A stretch of 64,000 bases of DNA from Lutraria lutraria (taxonomy: Eukaryota; Mollusca; Bivalvia; Venerida; Mactridae): the NCBI GenBank assembly GCA_964023205.1, contig OZ026844.1, forward strand, positions 28,742,934 to 28,806,933, written 5' to 3'. Both the position numbers and the translations under genes were made by a program. This document shows positions 45,501 through 52,549 of this stretch, in pieces (position 1 is the first letter of the stretch; each line of letters begins with the position of its first letter). Under the pieces are notes generated by a model. That model saw only the letters and a list, made by a program, of their open reading frames with translations. It was not told the origin of the DNA and searched no databases.

Positions 45501-48190
45501 ACTAGTTCCAGGTGTCTTTTAGTACTGGTAATTTTTGTATAATTCTTCTGAGTGTAATTGTTTATTCATATGTTGTAAGAGGAACAGTTAGTGGAAAATT
45601 ATTAGTTTTAATTGGTGATTTTAAGGGTTTTCCTATATTATCACAGACATGGTACTTTGTATGACTTGCATGTAATGGGAACTGTTACGTTTATTTTGTC
45701 CTATTCTATGGAATTAGAAATAACCAGGATTTGCACAATTTGAATCATTTAATATTGACAGCTAGTCCCACAGCTAGCATACAACTAAACTATTATAGAC
45801 ATGCATGAAGTATACATGTATATTGATACAATCAGATTGAAGAGAGACTCTAATTCGCATTTTTGTTAATCAGAGCTTGACAGATCCACTCATAATTTGA
45901 AGTATGAGTAGAAATCTTCTCAGGATGAGTTGAAATTGCTGCAGAATAAGTTATAAGTCTATGCTGGTGAGCCTGATTCACCAGAAGTCAAATTGTTAAG
46001 CCCTGTTAATGATTGACTACATCATAAATCAATTCTGTGATTTTAGAATGGGGACATCTTGTTTACCTGGAGGAATGGGCATCATTGGTTGATTATTACT
46101 TCACTTTCAATCATAATTCAATTGTAACTTTTATCAATAAAGAATAAACATGCTGGCATGTTATTCAGTTTTAATTTTTGCTCTAAAATACTGGTAAAGT
46201 TATTTCACAATGTAGTGTATCATTTTTGGTAAAAAAGGTAAATTTAATACATAATGGAGTTAATTATTTATGGCATATTTAGTGAGAGTCACTTGTCTTG
46301 CATACAAACAGCAATATTATATACATGACGTGAATTTCTTCGTAAATACTGATTGCAGTAAATTACACAGTAATTTCATAGTATGATAGATAAACTACAT
46401 TCAAGTCTAATACCAGTATCTAAAGCATTTGTAATGTTTATGAAATCCAAGCTTTTTATTATAAATAGCCTTACTATGATTGGTTTGGTCACAATAGATT
46501 TCGGTTCATGTCATATGAATATTTTTAATTATAAATTTTGTTGTTGTTTTGTTTTTTCAAGAAAAATTACATTCATGATTTCATGAATTACAGACTCATA
46601 ACAATTTATCAAATTCTGTATATTTGTGAATATCCAAAAATGGTGAATGACTTATTTGAGGGCAAAATGTTTGTACCAGTATATGTGTGTAAGTAATCAC
46701 GATGACTTTTATACATAAAATGTGACATTATGTTTGTAATGTTACTGTGTATATATCGAAGGATTAATTATCAAAATAATAGAAAATGACAATTATAGTA
46801 GCACATGTTTGCCACATTATTACTGACATAGTTACTTACATTATGTTAATATTTATGTATATTACTTTTTGATGAGGTTATACCTTGTTGCTTTACTAAA
46901 ACTGTGACATATTGCTTAATCACAAAATTTAATTAAAATCATAAGTAAGCAGTGCTTCTCTATTACGCTACTTTTTTGTGTGTGTTTGTAATATAGAAAT
47001 ATGTACATGTATATATCGAGGGTTCAGCGTAACAGTGTCGTAACTCATTGAAATAAGAACAAGTTACGACAGTGTTGCGCTGAACCCTCGATATATGTAC
47101 ATGTATAATAAAAACCACCATGTGAATAAAGGTTATTCTTTCAAATCCTTCATTGATAATTAAGAAAGAAATGACCTCTGACTAAAGGTCACCTGTCAAT
47201 AAAGGCCACATTTTGTCTTTCCTAGGGGTGGCCTTGTTTACAGGTTTAACTATACTTGAATATTGTACTGTTGGTTTTATTTGTATTAGCTAGATTCTAG
47301 TATTAACTTATTTTTTTCTCCTTTTAATCTTTGTCTATTGCGTAAAAGTGTAAGAAATGTTGAATGATAAAACTACTACGGTCAGATTCAGTAAATTATT
47401 AGTAATAAAAAAATCTAATTTATTTTTTCACAATTATTTTTATGTGTTAACTTATACTTGAATAGATGTACTACTTAGTATTAAGTTTTTGAAATCCAAT
47501 TAGTGATTAAATATGAAACTATAAAAAAATCATATATTTGCCTTTTATATCAGATGGAATTGTTATCTTCCTTTCAAATTAACATTCCATTTACAATGTT
47601 TATTATTTTTCTACTACATTAGTTATATATCTATTTAATAATAATTGCTTTAAAAAAGTAGGCAATGAGTGTTCTTTGTATTGGTGGCTAATTGCATGCT
47701 TGGCTCCCTTTTCTGTGATTTCTGTTTGATCTTTTGTGCTTTTCGTAATATTTTATTGATTTAGCCATATTTTCGTTTGTTTGTTATATTGTAATGTACA
47801 TGTACATATGTTTTTAGAGTTTGTGACTTTAGACAATGTAACGAAAAGGCAATTAATGCTTTTTTTCACTGTTTAGTACTGATTTTTCTGAGGATAAATT
47901 AAACATGATGTGTTTTTAAAACACAATGCCCCCTCAGGGTGTTCTTGACCTTTGACATACTGACCTGAAAATGCACAGATCCTGTAGAGGTTGTCATAAG
48001 GAACCAACATATGAAGTTCCATTATTGTAGTTTTGATTATATAAGCAAGGTTAAAAACTTAAAATTATGTACAAACAGACAGACAGGCCAAAAACAATAT
48101 GCCCCATACAAAGAAAGGCATAAAAACTTCTTTAGTCAATCGTTCTCAAAATCTGATACTCCGAGAACCAGATGCATGCAACAAAACTGA
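15560..48190 (+). CDS. HDAC11: HDAC11 histone deacetylase 11 (class IV)
   Basis: HDAC11 is the single class IV zinc-dependent deacylase. It removes acetyl and long-chain fatty-acyl groups from lysine in nuclear and cytosolic proteins. Nine exons join without phase conflict: 15560-15588, 19572-19738, 20634-20734, 35273-35389, 35745-35927, 36530-36626, 36779-36848, 37064-37172 and 37530-37723. The core shows WPIVYGPEYN, GLEKLHPFDAGKWGK, HHCSSDRGGGFC (His157/His158), DLDAHQ (zinc ligands Asp196 and His198), NAGTD (Asp276) and SGGY (catalytic Tyr319). All active-site residues are present. The C-terminus is unresolved: read-through to TAG at 37755-37757 gives 366 aa; a last exon at 48136-48190 gives 373 aa; a weak internal donor at 37713 joined to 44562-44890 gives 461 aa. 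Human HDAC11 is 347 aa. Intron 3 hosts an antisense Toll-like receptor. Confidence 0.93.
15823..17103. mobile_element. hAT-like non-autonomous element
   Basis: Ends CAGGGCTCTCCTT at 15823 and AAGGAGAGCCCTG ending at 17103 are flanked by AATTCG on both sides (15817-15822 and 17104-17109). The left end carries several 'AAGAGTCA' copies, the right end 'GGGTCAAA' copies. No transposase. HDAC11 intron 1. Confidence 0.75.
17283..17424 (+). mobile_element. tRNA-derived SINE, 5' part (interrupted)
   Basis: The tRNA-like head has A-box 'GATCAGTTGGTAGAGC' and B-box-like 'GGGTTTGAGCACC', then a ~90-bp unrelated body ending AATCCTAGAACTA. The body continues at 18763 beyond an inserted transposon; compare the intact copy at 61338. 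Close relatives are at 33455 and 63918. Confidence 0.65.
17425..18760. mobile_element. TA-flanked element inserted in a SINE
   Basis: Ends CAGTACACGCA at 17425 and TG-CGTGTACTG ending at 18760 are bounded by TA (17423-17424 and 18761-18762). Both subterminal regions are rich in 'CCACCGTGA'/'TCACGGTGG' repeats. 1336 bp without transposase. Probably Tc1/mariner-type. Confidence 0.8.
18763..18785 (+). mobile_element. SINE 3' remnant
   Basis: 'GGGTGAAGCAAAGGGCTG' matches the body of the SINE at 61338 ('GAGTGAAGCAGGGCTG') just after the point where the 17283 copy was broken. Confidence 0.55.
19572..19738 (+). CDS. HDAC11: HDAC11 coding exon 2
   Basis: 167 nt after TTATTGTAG, ending AAAG|GTAAAA (one base left). 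Contains HWPIVYGPEYNIGFLGLEKL and HPFDAGKWGK, the most conserved N-terminal block of class IV deacetylases. Confidence 0.95.
20634..20734 (+). CDS. HDAC11: HDAC11 coding exon 3
   Basis: 101 nt after TTACAG, ending AAG|GTTGGT in phase 0. Encodes DAKMIHDLTVVKPKEASE and VHTKEYIGSLK, equal to the human EASEEDLLVVHTRRYL region. Confidence 0.93.
20808..20945 (+). repeat. Dispersed repeat E, copy 2
   Basis: 'GGCCATCCATAAAAACTG', 'TACCCAGAGAATTTTCA' and 'TTGATTCCAAAATACCTG' align with 812-925 and 29137-29260. Confidence 0.4.
21027..21973. mobile_element. pogo/Tigger-like MITE
   Basis: Left end CAGTAAAACCTCAATTATCC and right end ATAATCGGGGTTTTACTG. These terminal repeats are typical of the pogo/Tigger family. 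TA precedes the left end; the right flank is CA, presumably a mutated TA. Internal 'ATCCGAATA' repeats; no transposase. Confidence 0.75.
21974..25180 (+). other. HDAC11 intron 3, no recognised feature
   Basis: AT-rich unique-looking sequence. Only a short TTG microsatellite near 24757-24777 was seen. No exon-like open frame. Confidence 0.5.
25186..25400 (-). mobile_element. Helentron-like element, family C
   Basis: In reverse orientation: palindromic CCCCTGTATCAATAGATTGG GG, GTCTGTTTGT tract, core, CAGGGG (inverted copy of the 5' CCCCTG), hairpin TGTGTTTCC-AAAAAAACACA, then TCTTGTTT. Aligns with 47899-48125 through 'GAGGTTGTCAT-AGGAACC' and 'AACATATGAAG'. Confidence 0.6.
25773..25959. mobile_element. 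MITE-1, copy 2
   Basis: Begins CAGTCAAATCAGTG after TA (25771-25772) and ends TTGATTGAC before TA (25960-25961). Internal 'GGCCACCACTGGGAAAGAC' matches other copies. Confidence 0.65.
26031..27173 (+). mobile_element. Helentron-like element, family A, copy 2
   Basis: Same layout as 5710-7170 in the opposite orientation: 5' palindrome AGCTCACATGTCAC, about seven ~146-bp monomers, subterminal CATGTGAGCGATA, hairpin GGGCC-ATCTT-GGCCC, end TCTTG. It lacks the 292-bp duplication. HDAC11 intron 3. Confidence 0.65.
27181..28239 (+). mobile_element. Helentron-like element, family B
   Basis: 5' palindrome ACCAGGTTTTC ACAAAGTGAAACCTGGT, then diverged ~145-150-bp monomers ('GGTCAATAACTTAA', 'GGTCAAGGTCACTGTTACTA'), then GAAAACCTGG (inverted subterminal repeat), hairpin GTGGC-ATT-GCCAC and ATTTCTTGTT. 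A short foreign piece (about 27682-27765, AATAATAATGACTTTATTTA) interrupts one monomer. It starts about 8 bp after family A ends. Confidence 0.65.
28240..29725. other. HDAC11 intron 3 between repeats and receptor gene
   Basis: AT-rich. Contains dispersed repeat E copy 3 at 29137-29260; otherwise nothing recognised. Probably includes the 3'UTR of the antisense receptor gene. Confidence 0.4.
29726..31963 (-). CDS. Toll-like receptor (LRR-TM-TIR), intronless
   Basis: Complete 745-aa type I membrane receptor for innate immune sensing. Signal peptide at residues 1-23 (MDLKYSIFLLIFVSCGL); N-terminal cysteine pair near 34 and 45; irregular leucine-rich repeats about 60-480 (for example LELIDLSANGLSFIPAELF and LKMLDLSSNRI); a C-terminal cysteine cap at 489-542 (NPLSCSQC ... 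LTC ... SICY); one membrane helix about 546-571; a basic juxtamembrane stretch; and a TIR domain about 595-740 starting YEFVVMLSYNNQEEDF with box 2 HFRPGF. TIR domains recruit MyD88-type adaptors. The reading frame is undamaged. It lies wholly inside HDAC11 intron 3 on the opposite strand. Bivalves have large, often intronless Toll-like receptor families, so orthology to a numbered receptor is not claimed. Confidence 0.95.
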   Translation of the reverse strand: MDLKYSIFLLIFVSCGLIDTTQAVYRLDAEAEHCSVDKIEAVLVCNYIPKDIPKGSDSVFIDVVDQDINCSILSFQSNSWQQVKRLKLVNTEWETLGQVYLHASCFRNLINLEYLSINIDILFYLDPNVFMELPTVRELSLANSQRLDWYMIQDALNGSDKVSYLTDLDLTSAAIVAGPIEIDKTFVDVIGTRNITKLNLSGLQVSFLNVTTLISSLKYLNYINCSSMNLNAFVYHGPSEALQRIKMLDVSNMTIPKSSISPHHYKIYNVILRYEYIHTSALGLFFIQQIFANGTFSRSTFELFNCEFSLDNYIPMKIETISIKNNHFKHIDINISGDSKYRNTSIKHIDLSNNEMNFLHSAILTLFPNLVSFRASKNSLNFMLKNDSKLFEKLFVSNTKLELIDLSANGLSFIPAELFVNNVQLEEILLSYNLIQQVRWKMDNLTNLKMLDLSSNRIVLLDSTSLEFLNSLISGLPLGDQFVLKMENNPLSCSQCKSKTFIMWLTETKSVNLSTEKLTCTQESGEHVYIDKSVVLNIESICYRKTIITLTSVTLGTVFICAVLLTSIILHQRKMYRKRVKRHQLLANIQQGEGVYEFVVMLSYNNQEEDFIRQYVLEPLNKTLQTMTGVDRELVLTGDQHFRPGFMVNNEIASSLERVSLVLLLITNEFCTSGYCLSEVDQAWMHRKPMIFMFKEDVDENLMTPIMKTIYKKNVRILWTEEDGDYVLKTTWDNVGNAIIELISK
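32680..32935. repeat. Degenerate ~26-bp minisatellite
   Basis: About nine imperfect copies of 'GGAACCAGTCTGAACAGAAA'-like units. Confidence 0.7.
33453..33565 (+). mobile_element. tRNA-derived SINE
   Basis: 'TTAGCTCAGTTGATCGAGCA' (A-box) and 'GTAGGTTCAAGCACC' (B-box) followed by 'TTCCTCCTCTTATTACATTT', shared with 61338. Confidence 0.65.
33690..33940. mobile_element. Small inverted-repeat element
   Basis: AGTTATGGTTACCCAAACCC at the left and GGGTTAACCCGACCATAACT at the right. No coding capacity; decayed MITE. Confidence 0.45.
34037..35290 (+). repeat. 32-bp minisatellite made of the HDAC11 exon 4 splice junction
   Basis: About 38 units, each made of TATATTCTACTTTCAG (pyrimidine-rich tract and AG) followed by TACAGTATGACAGTTG (first 16 bases of exon 4). 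The last unit is the functional acceptor: AG at 35271-35272 and exon start at 35273. Unit variants include a 31-bp form lacking one C, TTCACTACAG and TTCGGTACAG forms, and a form with TAAAG inserted. Open frames across it come from mixing 31- and 32-bp units. Confidence 0.97.
35273..35389 (+). CDS. HDAC11: HDAC11 coding exon 4
   Basis: 117 nt, phase 0 at both ends, donor CTG|GTAAAC. Encodes YSMTVASITEVPPVALLPN and MRFQTGGTIL, matching human WSFAVATITEIPPV and TQTGGTIM. The first five codons belong to the minisatellite unit. Confidence 0.95.
35745..35927 (+). CDS. HDAC11: HDAC11 coding exon 5
   Basis: 183 nt, phase 0, acceptor ATTACAG and donor CAG|GTTTGT. Carries the active-site core GGGFHHCSSDRGGGFCAYAD and the metal-binding DLDAHQ. 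Confidence 0.97.
36530..36626 (+). CDS. HDAC11: HDAC11 coding exon 6
   Basis: 97 nt after TTTTTTGCAG; encodes GNGHERDFMEDENIYIMD and VYNRSIYPHDGYAK, one base left at donor GTATGT. Confidence 0.96.
36779..36848 (+). CDS. HDAC11: HDAC11 coding exon 7
   Basis: 70 nt after TTTTTCAG; encodes AIKRKVELVSYTEDAEYLEK and a split Ser. The donor GAAAG|GTTAGA is weaker than the others. Confidence 0.93.
37064..37172 (+). CDS. HDAC11: HDAC11 coding exon 8
   Basis: 109 nt after TGTTTCAG; encodes NMKEALDEFKPDVIVYNAGT and LGRLSVTAD. Asp of NAGTD is a zinc ligand. Donor GAC|GTAAGA, phase 0. Confidence 0.96.
37530..37757 (+). CDS. HDAC11: HDAC11 coding exon 9 (spliced end 37723, or read-through stop)
   Basis: Starts GIINRDEIVF and includes the catalytic SGGY followed by QKTTARIIADSVLN. 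The strong donor TTC|GTACGT follows base 37723, leaving two bases. Without splicing the frame runs TSYVLFGVIIIL to TAG at 37755-37757, with AATAAA at 37800-37805, so a short polyadenylated isoform is plausible. A second, weak donor AAG|GTCTCA is at 37713. Confidence 0.92.
   Translation, partial: GIINRDEIVFKIARSKRIPIVMVTSGGYQKTTARIIADSVLNLKAKNLIECAEAEAVPAPEGLTSYVLFGVIIIL
37790..37985. repeat. Degenerate ~60-bp tandem repeat
   Basis: About three to four copies of 'ATACCTTTGGTCCTTACTTT' and 'GTCT-GGTTAGATAAA' blocks. Confidence 0.6.
38333..38600 (+). mobile_element. tRNA-derived SINE, second family
   Basis: 'GTGGTCCAGTGTTTAGTACT' and B-box 'CGGTTCGATTCC' form a tRNA-like head. The distal body has 'GTTAGTACTGGTTAGCATTC', shared with 62100-62280. 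Confidence 0.55.
39111..39285. mobile_element. MITE-1, copy 3
   Basis: Ends CAGTCCAACCAGTG and ACAGGTTTAACTG followed by TA. It lies within a ~280-bp segment duplicated at 46975-47320. Confidence 0.6.
39341..39430 (+). mobile_element. Helentron-like terminal fragment (family D)
   Basis: 'CTGCAAACGAAGTTTGAG' palindrome, 'GGGGTATATTGGAGTAAC' and a GGTCGGTCCGTCC tract. Same module as 720-805 in the opposite orientation. Confidence 0.4.
40836..41057 (-). CDS. Candidate first exon of an unknown membrane protein
   Basis: 74 codons from MVLYDAEIIFLYATFNVIF to YTRCNK, with a good ATG context (AACGATGG) and a strong donor-like GTAAGG at the end in phase 0. One or two hydrophobic segments (about residues 8-27 and 43-55). 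No family is recognised and no following exon was found, so it may be a chance frame. Confidence 0.2.
41058..41949. other. No recognised feature
   Basis: AT-rich sequence between the candidate exon and the second minisatellite. No open frame, repeat or RNA gene was recognised. Confidence 0.4.
41950..43045. repeat. 58-61-bp minisatellite, about 18 units
   Basis: Unit: GTAGAAAGAAGTATTGTATG, ACATTAATGGTGTAAAAAAG, then ATTATTCTACTGCTATTTTAG. Length varies by loss of CTA and by A-run length. Each unit ends in a pyrimidine-rich tract plus TAG, resembling a 3' splice site. Confidence 0.95.
43316..43391. mobile_element. Palindromic mini-element G, copy 1
   Basis: Arms CGAGGGCTCAGCGCAACACT and GTTGCGCTGAACCCTCG around a short loop, 76 bp. 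A cleaner copy is at 47017-47090. Confidence 0.75.
43701..43898. mobile_element. MITE-1, copy 4
   Basis: Starts CAGTCACCTACAAATAAAG and ends ACAGGTTTGACTG; internal 'GGCCACCTGTCAATGAG' block as in other copies. Confidence 0.55.
43987..44157. mobile_element. MITE-2, copy 1
   Basis: Ends CAGGGTTTTCAATAACA and TTATTGAGAACCCTG. Aligns over its whole length with 54850-55023 ('CAATTTAGCC-CTTAGAAA', 'GGCCTGTTGGCCACAAAC'). CAGGG ends suggest hAT. Confidence 0.7.
44187..44252. repeat. GAT/GGT trinucleotide microsatellite
   Basis: GATGATGATGATAATGAT followed by GGTGGAGGTAGTGGTGATGG. Open in several frames by composition only. Confidence 0.8.
44562..44890 (+). CDS. Candidate alternative last exon of HDAC11
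   Basis: After the strong acceptor TATACACTTTCAG the frame encodes 108 residues (MRTNLPRSQSDIGLFARLKN ... DSNETKDK) to TAA at 44888-44890. It is Ser-rich and acidic, without a recognised domain. Joined to the weak donor at 37713 it is in frame with HDAC11 (G+AT gives Asp). Joined to the strong donor at 37723 it gives only SYEN and a stop. It could also be a terminal exon used with an unseen intermediate exon. Confidence 0.45.
44998..45476. mobile_element. hAT-like MITE
   Basis: Ends TAGGGCTGTGG and CCACAGCCCTA, flanked by an 8-bp duplication GTGTTACT (44990-44997 and 45477-45484), as expected for hAT. 479 bp, non-coding. Confidence 0.85.
45485..46970. other. No recognised feature
   Basis: About 1.5 kb of AT-rich sequence with no repeats, RNA gene or coding exon recognised. 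Confidence 0.45.
47017..47090. mobile_element. Palindromic mini-element G, copy 2
   Basis: Nearly perfect inverted repeat CGAGGGTTCAGCG...ACAGTGTCGTAACT around ~16 bp, 74 bp in all. Flanked on both sides by ATATGTACATGTATA. It interrupts a segment whose uninterrupted paralogue is at 39070-39110. Confidence 0.8.
47094..47252. mobile_element. MITE-1, copy 5
   Basis: Closest to the 39111 copy; the flanking sequence on both sides is also shared ('TGTGTGTGTTT' and 'CTTGAATATTGTACT'). Its left end was displaced by mini-element G. Confidence 0.55.
47899..48125 (-). mobile_element. Helentron-like element, family C
   Basis: In reverse orientation it ends with GGGGGCATTGTG, hairpin GTGTTTT-AAAAACAC, ATCATGTTT. 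Aligns with 25186-25400. It lies directly upstream of the candidate HDAC11 exon at 48136. Confidence 0.55.
48136..48190 (+). CDS. HDAC11: Candidate last exon of HDAC11
   Basis: After acceptor AACTTCTTTAG the two bases from donor 37723 are completed to Ser, then QSFSKSDTPRTRCMQQN and TGA at 48188-48190, giving a 373-aa protein. The tail loosely resembles the human end (QNSDTP), which may be coincidence. In another frame the same sequence is open to a GTAAGT at 48228. Confidence 0.35.
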
Positions 48191-48829
48191 TTTAGTCCAT
48201 GTGTCTGGAGGTTATGAAGCTGATGTAAGTACGAAAACACAATTCCAAGCCTCAGTTTGACTGTCTCTGACTTAGCTTAAATTGACCCTTGACAAGACTG
48301 AGTTTCACGCTCAGTTCCGTAACCTTTGAACTTTTTTTTTGTTTCATAGACTGCCATTTTTATTCATTTAAATGCTTGTTAACCCATGTATTAAAGTTTA
48401 TTTGCGATTTTTACTAATTGTTTCTCGTGTTTATGATGATTGTGTTCTTTTTTTCATTGTTCATATTGAATAAATCTTTAGCTGTTTTTTTTTAACTTGG
48501 TTGTTGGGCTGTTATGGTGAACCAATTTAAGAATGCATAATATATATGTTATACAGTGATAATTTTAACAGCTAACAAGCCTGGAATACATATCGCATAA
48601 AGCACACACTATTATTCCAGGGGTTGCTGGGTAAAATCCATGGAAGGCATGTTTGTAATAAACGAAAGGCAATAGTTTTATTTTCAAAATCTGATTCCCA
48701 TACCATGTGGGAGAGATGTAATCATTGAGTTTAAGTAACAGCTTAATATCAGAATATTTGTAACTGTAATACTATTGATAAAACAAATGGCATTACACCA
48801 AACTTTAATACAAGAGATAAACGAAACTT

Positions 48830-49010
48830 CAGTTTTTTGAAGCTGAACGAGCGTGAACAAAATCTGTCACTCCCTCAGCATGCATGAATTTTACTGCGGG
48901 CCTAGTATCTACATCCGCCATGCAAGTGTTAAACTGGTTCCTGTCCCATGATGCAGTGCAAGTCTATGTAAGTTCAGCTTCCATGAGTTCTTTCAGTACT
49001 TTGATTTATC
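48830..49010. repeat. Dispersed repeat F, copy 2
   Basis: Aligns with 1385-1560 through 'CATCCGCCATGCAAGTGTTA' and 'TTTCAGTACTTTGAT'. Confidence 0.4.
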
Positions 49011-49367
49011 CCGAACTTCTTCAGTATTTATAGCCCGGTTCAGCATGTTTCACATCAAAGCATTAATGTCAGCAGAAAACGAACAAGCATAAAACGTTCA
49101 ATCAGCTTTTATTTTACATTAAACATCAACAGATTCACACTGTAACATACGATAACAAAAGAATGCAAAAAGCTCAGATAAATGAATAATAATGTACACC
49201 TAACAGTATAAATGAAACATGTTTTGGTACAGAAAATAATAATGTGATCATTTCATTCAATGAGAGTAACTGATATATATTTTGGTAAAAATAGGCGACT
49301 CGATTAATTGTGTGTTTAGTAAAATATTATCAACAAAAAAGTCAACAAATTTCAATAAGGTCAACTA

Positions 49368-49545
49368 CAGTCAAACCTGTGAACAAAGGCCACTCTTGGG
49401 AAAGACAAAATGTGGCCTTTATTAACAGGTGGCCTTTATTTTGGGGTCATTTTGTTCTAATGAATTATTTACGGATTTAAAAAAGAATGGCCTTAATTCA
49501 AAAGGTGGCCTTTATTCGGAGCTGACTGCTATCACAGGTTTGACT
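49368..49545. mobile_element. MITE-1, copy 6 (best preserved)
   Basis: Ends CAGTCAAACCTGTGAACAAA and ATCACAGGTTTGACTG, with TA on both sides (49366-49367 and 49546-49547). 178 bp. Confidence 0.8.
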
Positions 49546-51317
49546 GTATATGGAAGTATCCTCAGGATATATCAGAACAAAAATATTCTAATATCAACTG
49601 AATATGTTAAAACATTTCAATGCCAATGTTTGAAGTTTCACCAAATAATGCCAGTCCTAATGTGATAGATTTAACAATTTCCTCTTCTAGAGTTTGGACG
49701 TATACCTACATATTGTACATAATGATGCAATTTGCATAGAGAGATTATAACACAAAGATGTAAAAGAAACTTTACATAACTCAGACTCTGATGACATAAT
49801 TTTCAAGTTTCATGCTCAAATACAGACCTTTTCACACTGTAAGATCATTAAAGCCAATGTTAAAGCAGAAGTTCAAAATTGTATTTTGTGCGATTCAAAA
49901 AATAAGTGCATATTTTATGTTGTTGCATGTCATAATATTTGTTGATAAAAGACATTCAGCTAAGCTAATAAAAACTAATCTTCAAAATAATTGTGCATCA
50001 ATTCATAGACATTTTGTATCCAATTTTACCCAACTATCCTACAAATGAAACATATTTCAGTATTTTACTTACAACTGTAAGCAAACAATTGAAGATATAT
50101 TAACTGGTAGTAATTGGTATAAGCAATATGTTATTTTAGGAAAAAAGGGTACAAATAATTCTTCATGTTTAAAAAGATATAAAATCTAATCTTATTACAC
50201 AATAGAAAAGCGTTTCAATAACTTGATTACACAATAGGTAAATTGAAAACAGAAATCATGAGTTACAAACGTTAAGCAAAGCACAAACAAAATGTACCAG
50301 CCATTCTTACAGATAATTGTCTAACCACATATATTACACAGGTAGAAGAGACAGAATTGTCAACACAGCATTATCATGTGATTTGTGGGTTTTGAGACAG
50401 ATTTTTACACAAGTTTCAAATAAAACAGTCAAAATGAGCCTCTTTAACATTTTTCTTAAAGTAAAAATATTATCTAAGATATTAGATAGGTCTTTCACTG
50501 CCTAGGTGTTGATGAATACTACAATGTAGTAGCATTTTTCTACTGTGTTGACTCTCCATCAAAATGAAAAGATACAACAAAGTCATATTTACAGACTCTT
50601 ATTCAACATGTTATGCTGAATACTATCATACAAAGTAAGCAAGTACTATCAGTATGAATGACATCACATTAAAAAGGTCAGGCATCATGTCCATTTTCAC
50701 CAGGGCTCAACACTATGTCCATTAAAACACTGGGAGAAATCTGAGGCTTGAGTAATAGCTAAGTCCACATTGGTGTCCTAAAAGGTGCCCGAGTCATTTG
50801 AAAAGTGCAACATCAGTACAGTTATTATTATCACCTTATGTTTGAATCTCAGCAGAAAGTTAGCAATCAACCATTAGTACAGACCGTGCACAGTATTAAC
50901 TCTTAAAATGTTTAATTTACTCTGTTAGAGTATTAAATCTTATAGTATATAGACAGCTAGAAAAATGTTAACATATCAAAGCTTGGTTTACATTAGCCAA
51001 CAAACATACTGTATCAATAAAAAAATATTTATCAAAAGACAATCAAAATGAAGTACAAACACGCACAGACAAATTTGTCGCCATAAATAAATATTGTTCT
51101 AATACTCCGATAAAATTTGCCAGCAGACAACTAATACAAGATACAAAAATAAGATTTTGTTTCAGTATTTAACACAATTTTTCGATGATATTTCAGTTAA
51201 ACATGGCAGCCGATTCACCTAACAAGTTTTCCAGGACTGTATTCTAATCTATCCTTCAACAAGGAGACGGCAACTTCTCCACACTTGGGAGGAATATCAA
51301 CATTTTTGTCTAATTTT

Positions 51318-51415
51318 CACAGAATGGTATGACCTGATTTGAACCTGGATCGCTGGAGTACAAGTCAAGCCCTCTAACCACGGCCATAAGGCCATAACAC
51401 TGAGATACCATTCAT
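51318..51415 (-). mobile_element. tRNA-derived repeat fragment
   Basis: In reverse orientation 'GGCCGTGGTTAGAGGGCTTG' and 'CGATCCAGGTTCAAATC' look like A and B boxes of a tRNA-derived SINE head. The acceptor arms do not pair, so it is not a tRNA gene. Confidence 0.45.
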
Positions 51416-52549
51416 GCTTCTTTATAGATTATGAAAATGAATAAACATTAAAACCTAGCAGGTAAATTCTATTCTAGTAAAACAACAGAACAATACTAAC
51501 TAGAAAGAGATTGCAACAAAATTATGCTAAAATATATTAAAATACACTAAAGAACTTGCTACTATTCATGAAGAGCTAATTTCAAATAAAACAAAACATT
51601 ACCTAAAGTGGAGTTCAAAAATGCTGTGGTGACTTTTTACACTATACATGAAACTAAAGCATGCATAATTAAATAAAATTTGTTTCTGGCAAGTTTAATA
51701 TGAAATAGCAAAAATGACAAACATTACATGGAAAGAGGGTATTACCGACGAAAATTAATGAGTTTTCATCTTCAATAAATAACATATAAATTTCTTGAAA
51801 TACGCTAACGATACAATGAGTTTGTTCATTATTTTCAAAGAGTAACTCTACAAACATGAACATAAATTGAAGTCATTGAATTAATAACAATTGTCTTAAA
51901 TTGGCAGTGAAAATCAAGCGCATAATTACACAAAACATATTATCTCTGTGCTTTAAAGTTTTACATAAGCATTTCTGTTATTACCAGAAGGATACATATG
52001 TGACAGTCACAACACAATTCAATTTGTCACCTCTGATACAACATAATGTCAAATGCATCAACAGACAATACATAACAAATAAGGCATCATAATAAAATAA
52101 TGAAATGGATGAAAAATAGCCCTCATTTAAATCAAAAGGGCTCAGCAGACGTGAAGATTTTAGCAATTTACCACTATGTCCAATGACCATAATGTAGAAA
52201 AGAAATCAATATAGAACACATTGCATACACCCATATGATTAAAATGCGAGTCACTAAGTTACCTACATTTAGTTAAATATATGATACATTTTATATATAC
52301 AAGTCCATATTAAAGTCTGAAGTTTTGTTTGGTTAATAAATGATGTAGATATTTTTTTTTTAGATTAGCCAACAAACTAATAGTAATTAACACTGTGTTT
52401 ATTGCATTTTTAACAAATAAACTGATTTTTTTGTTCACCAAAAGCCCTATAGATAAATATTTATAGGTAAGCAACAGAACTTCAGACTCTTTCTGAAAAA
52501 CTACATACACATGTATTAGAATAATGACATAAATGTACATTCCAACATG

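Larger units (their letters stand above)
49085..52549 (-). other. RSBN1: Probable 3'UTR of RSBN1
   Basis: About 3.4 kb of AT-rich, non-coding, unspliced-looking sequence follows the RSBN1 stop. A polyadenylation hexamer AATAAA is present in reverse orientation at 49108-49113. Apart from one MITE-1 copy and a tRNA-like repeat it lacks transposons, unlike the flanking intergenic DNA. An earlier AATAAA near 52398 could end a short form. Confidence 0.4.

Noticed and set aside
48136..48227. Frame NRSQNLILREPDACNK to a GTAAGT donor as an internal exon
   Set aside because: No following exon was found and it needs the weak donor at 37713; kept only as a possible last exon in another frame.
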